Below, piece after piece: positions 5,283 through 5,674 of a stretch of 5,674 bases of DNA. The stretch lies in the NCBI GenBank assembly GCA_016867505.1, contig VGJH01000087.1, positions 1 through 5,674 of the forward strand, given 5' to 3'. Made by a program: the position numbers and the translations under genes. The stretch comes from Candidatus Bathyarchaeota archaeon (lineage in GTDB: Archaea; Thermoproteota; Bathyarchaeia; TCS64). The notes beneath the pieces were generated by a model. The model had not been told where the DNA came from, did not search any database, and saw only the letters and a program-made list of their open reading frames with translations. Every line of letters begins with the position of its first letter. Position 1 is the first letter of the stretch.

Positions 5283-5674
5283 TGTTTTATTCCTCCTATT
5301 GAACTGATGGCAGTAACTGGACATAATTTTGCGCAGCTCATACAACCATTACAGACGTCTAATTGAATTTCTGTCTGACGACTATCAATATTAAGTTCAA
5401 TTGCGGGGCAGTAAAAGTCTCTAACGCAAGCGTAAATTGTCTTACATGTTTCAATACTTACCTTATTAGGAATTATTGGTACTCCTGATGATCGCTTTTT
5501 CCGGTCATTATACAAAGCACATGGACCATGGCTTACAATTGCTTTTACTCCCTCTCTCGACATAAACTGTTTAATTGATTCAATATTATTCTTTAGATCA
5601 TAAGCATTAATTGATAGAAGGTTTTCTACTCCTAATCCTTTTACAACTGCTTCAATATCAATTTTAGTAACCTT
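5279..5674 (-). CDS. iorA: indolepyruvate:ferredoxin oxidoreductase, alpha subunit, C-terminal part
   Basis: The last 131 residues of IorA. The frame stays open to the window edge, so the gene starts outside; the whole protein is usually near 600 residues. The visible part covers the end of the ThDP domain, with VTKIDIEAVVKGLGVENL and the SHGPCALYNDRKKR segment (48-61) that matches the family's Arg-Pro-Cys-Ala-Leu. The C-terminal ferredoxin domain that carries electrons to ferredoxin follows. Its second cluster motif is complete, CNGCMSCAKLCP (Cys 108, 111, 114, 118). The first has Cys 77, 83 and 89 but Ile80 where the second cysteine belongs, which suggests an altered or lost first cluster. 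It is followed by iorB with an ATGA overlap. A start at the internal Met (5563) is ruled out because the family sequence clearly continues upstream. Confidence 0.92.
   Translation of the reverse strand, partial: KVTKIDIEAVVKGLGVENLLSINAYDLKNNIESIKQFMSREGVKAIVSHGPCALYNDRKKRSSGVPIIPNKVSIETCKTIYACVRDFYCPAIELNIDSRQTEIQLDVCNGCMSCAKLCPVTAISSIGGIKQ
5291..5296 (-). promoter_or_regulatory. Shine-Dalgarno of iorB inside the end of iorA
   Basis: GGAGGA lies 8 nt before the ATG at 5282, within the last codons of iorA (Gly-Gly-Ile-Lys-Gln). It sets the iorB start and, with the ATGA overlap, indicates coupled translation of the two subunits. Confidence 0.75.

Noticed and set aside
5283..5345. Longer iorB starting at 5345
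   Set aside because: The extra 21 residues are read out of frame across the iorA ferredoxin domain and do not match IorB. The ATG at 5282 has an SD and an ATGA overlap.
5561..5563. Internal Met as the start of a small stand-alone ferredoxin
   Set aside because: The frame continues open to the window edge with sequence typical of the IorA ThDP domain, so the ferredoxin domain is the end of a larger protein.

Overview
The window reads as a piece of an AT-rich archaeal chromosome. The archaeal signs are a short archaeal-type PRPP synthetase, a small AN1-type zinc finger fused to an M50 membrane metalloprotease, ferredoxin-linked indolepyruvate oxidoreductase subunits, TATA-like boxes about 26 nt from likely leaderless or short-leader starts, and T-rich stretches in place of hairpin terminators. 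The AN1-M50 fusion and the 114-residue conserved-looking protein next to prs point towards the TACK/Asgard side, for example a Bathyarchaeia-like lineage. That placement is inference. Every gene I can support lies on the minus strand, so the window reads biologically from its right end to its left end.

Right part (about 5674 to 2657): the 3' end of iorA, then iorB, then an E1-alpha/E1-beta pair of the pyruvate/acetoin/branched-chain 2-oxoacid dehydrogenase type. iorA and iorB overlap by ATGA, and the two E1 genes overlap by TAATG. Both downstream genes have a strong Shine-Dalgarno written into the end of the gene before, so each pair is translationally coupled. A 68-nt gap with a T-rich stretch separates the pairs. 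All four proteins belong to thiamine-diphosphate (ThDP) 2-oxoacid chemistry: IorAB oxidises aryl 2-oxoacids to acyl-CoA with ferredoxin, and E1 decarboxylates a 2-oxoacid. No E2 or E3 gene is visible. Two details stand out. E1-alpha has substitutions at several ThDP/Mg positions (GEG for GDG, NS for NN, and altered His positions). The first ferredoxin motif of IorA lacks its second cysteine.

Middle (2656 to 1750): a 106-nt intergenic region with T-tracts, a TATA-like box and an SD, then a membrane protein with an N-terminal AN1 zinc finger and an M50 (site-2-protease-like) core with HELAH and a C-terminal DG motif.

Left part (1749 to 1): prs (PRPP synthetase), a 114-aa protein of unknown function (a possible arcadin-1-like protein), and a small thioredoxin-fold protein with a CPTC motif. 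The gaps are 37 to 49 nt, and each holds its own TATA-like box, so these may be separate short transcripts rather than one operon. The first 36 bases hold no gene. I found no RNA genes, CRISPR arrays or mobile elements.
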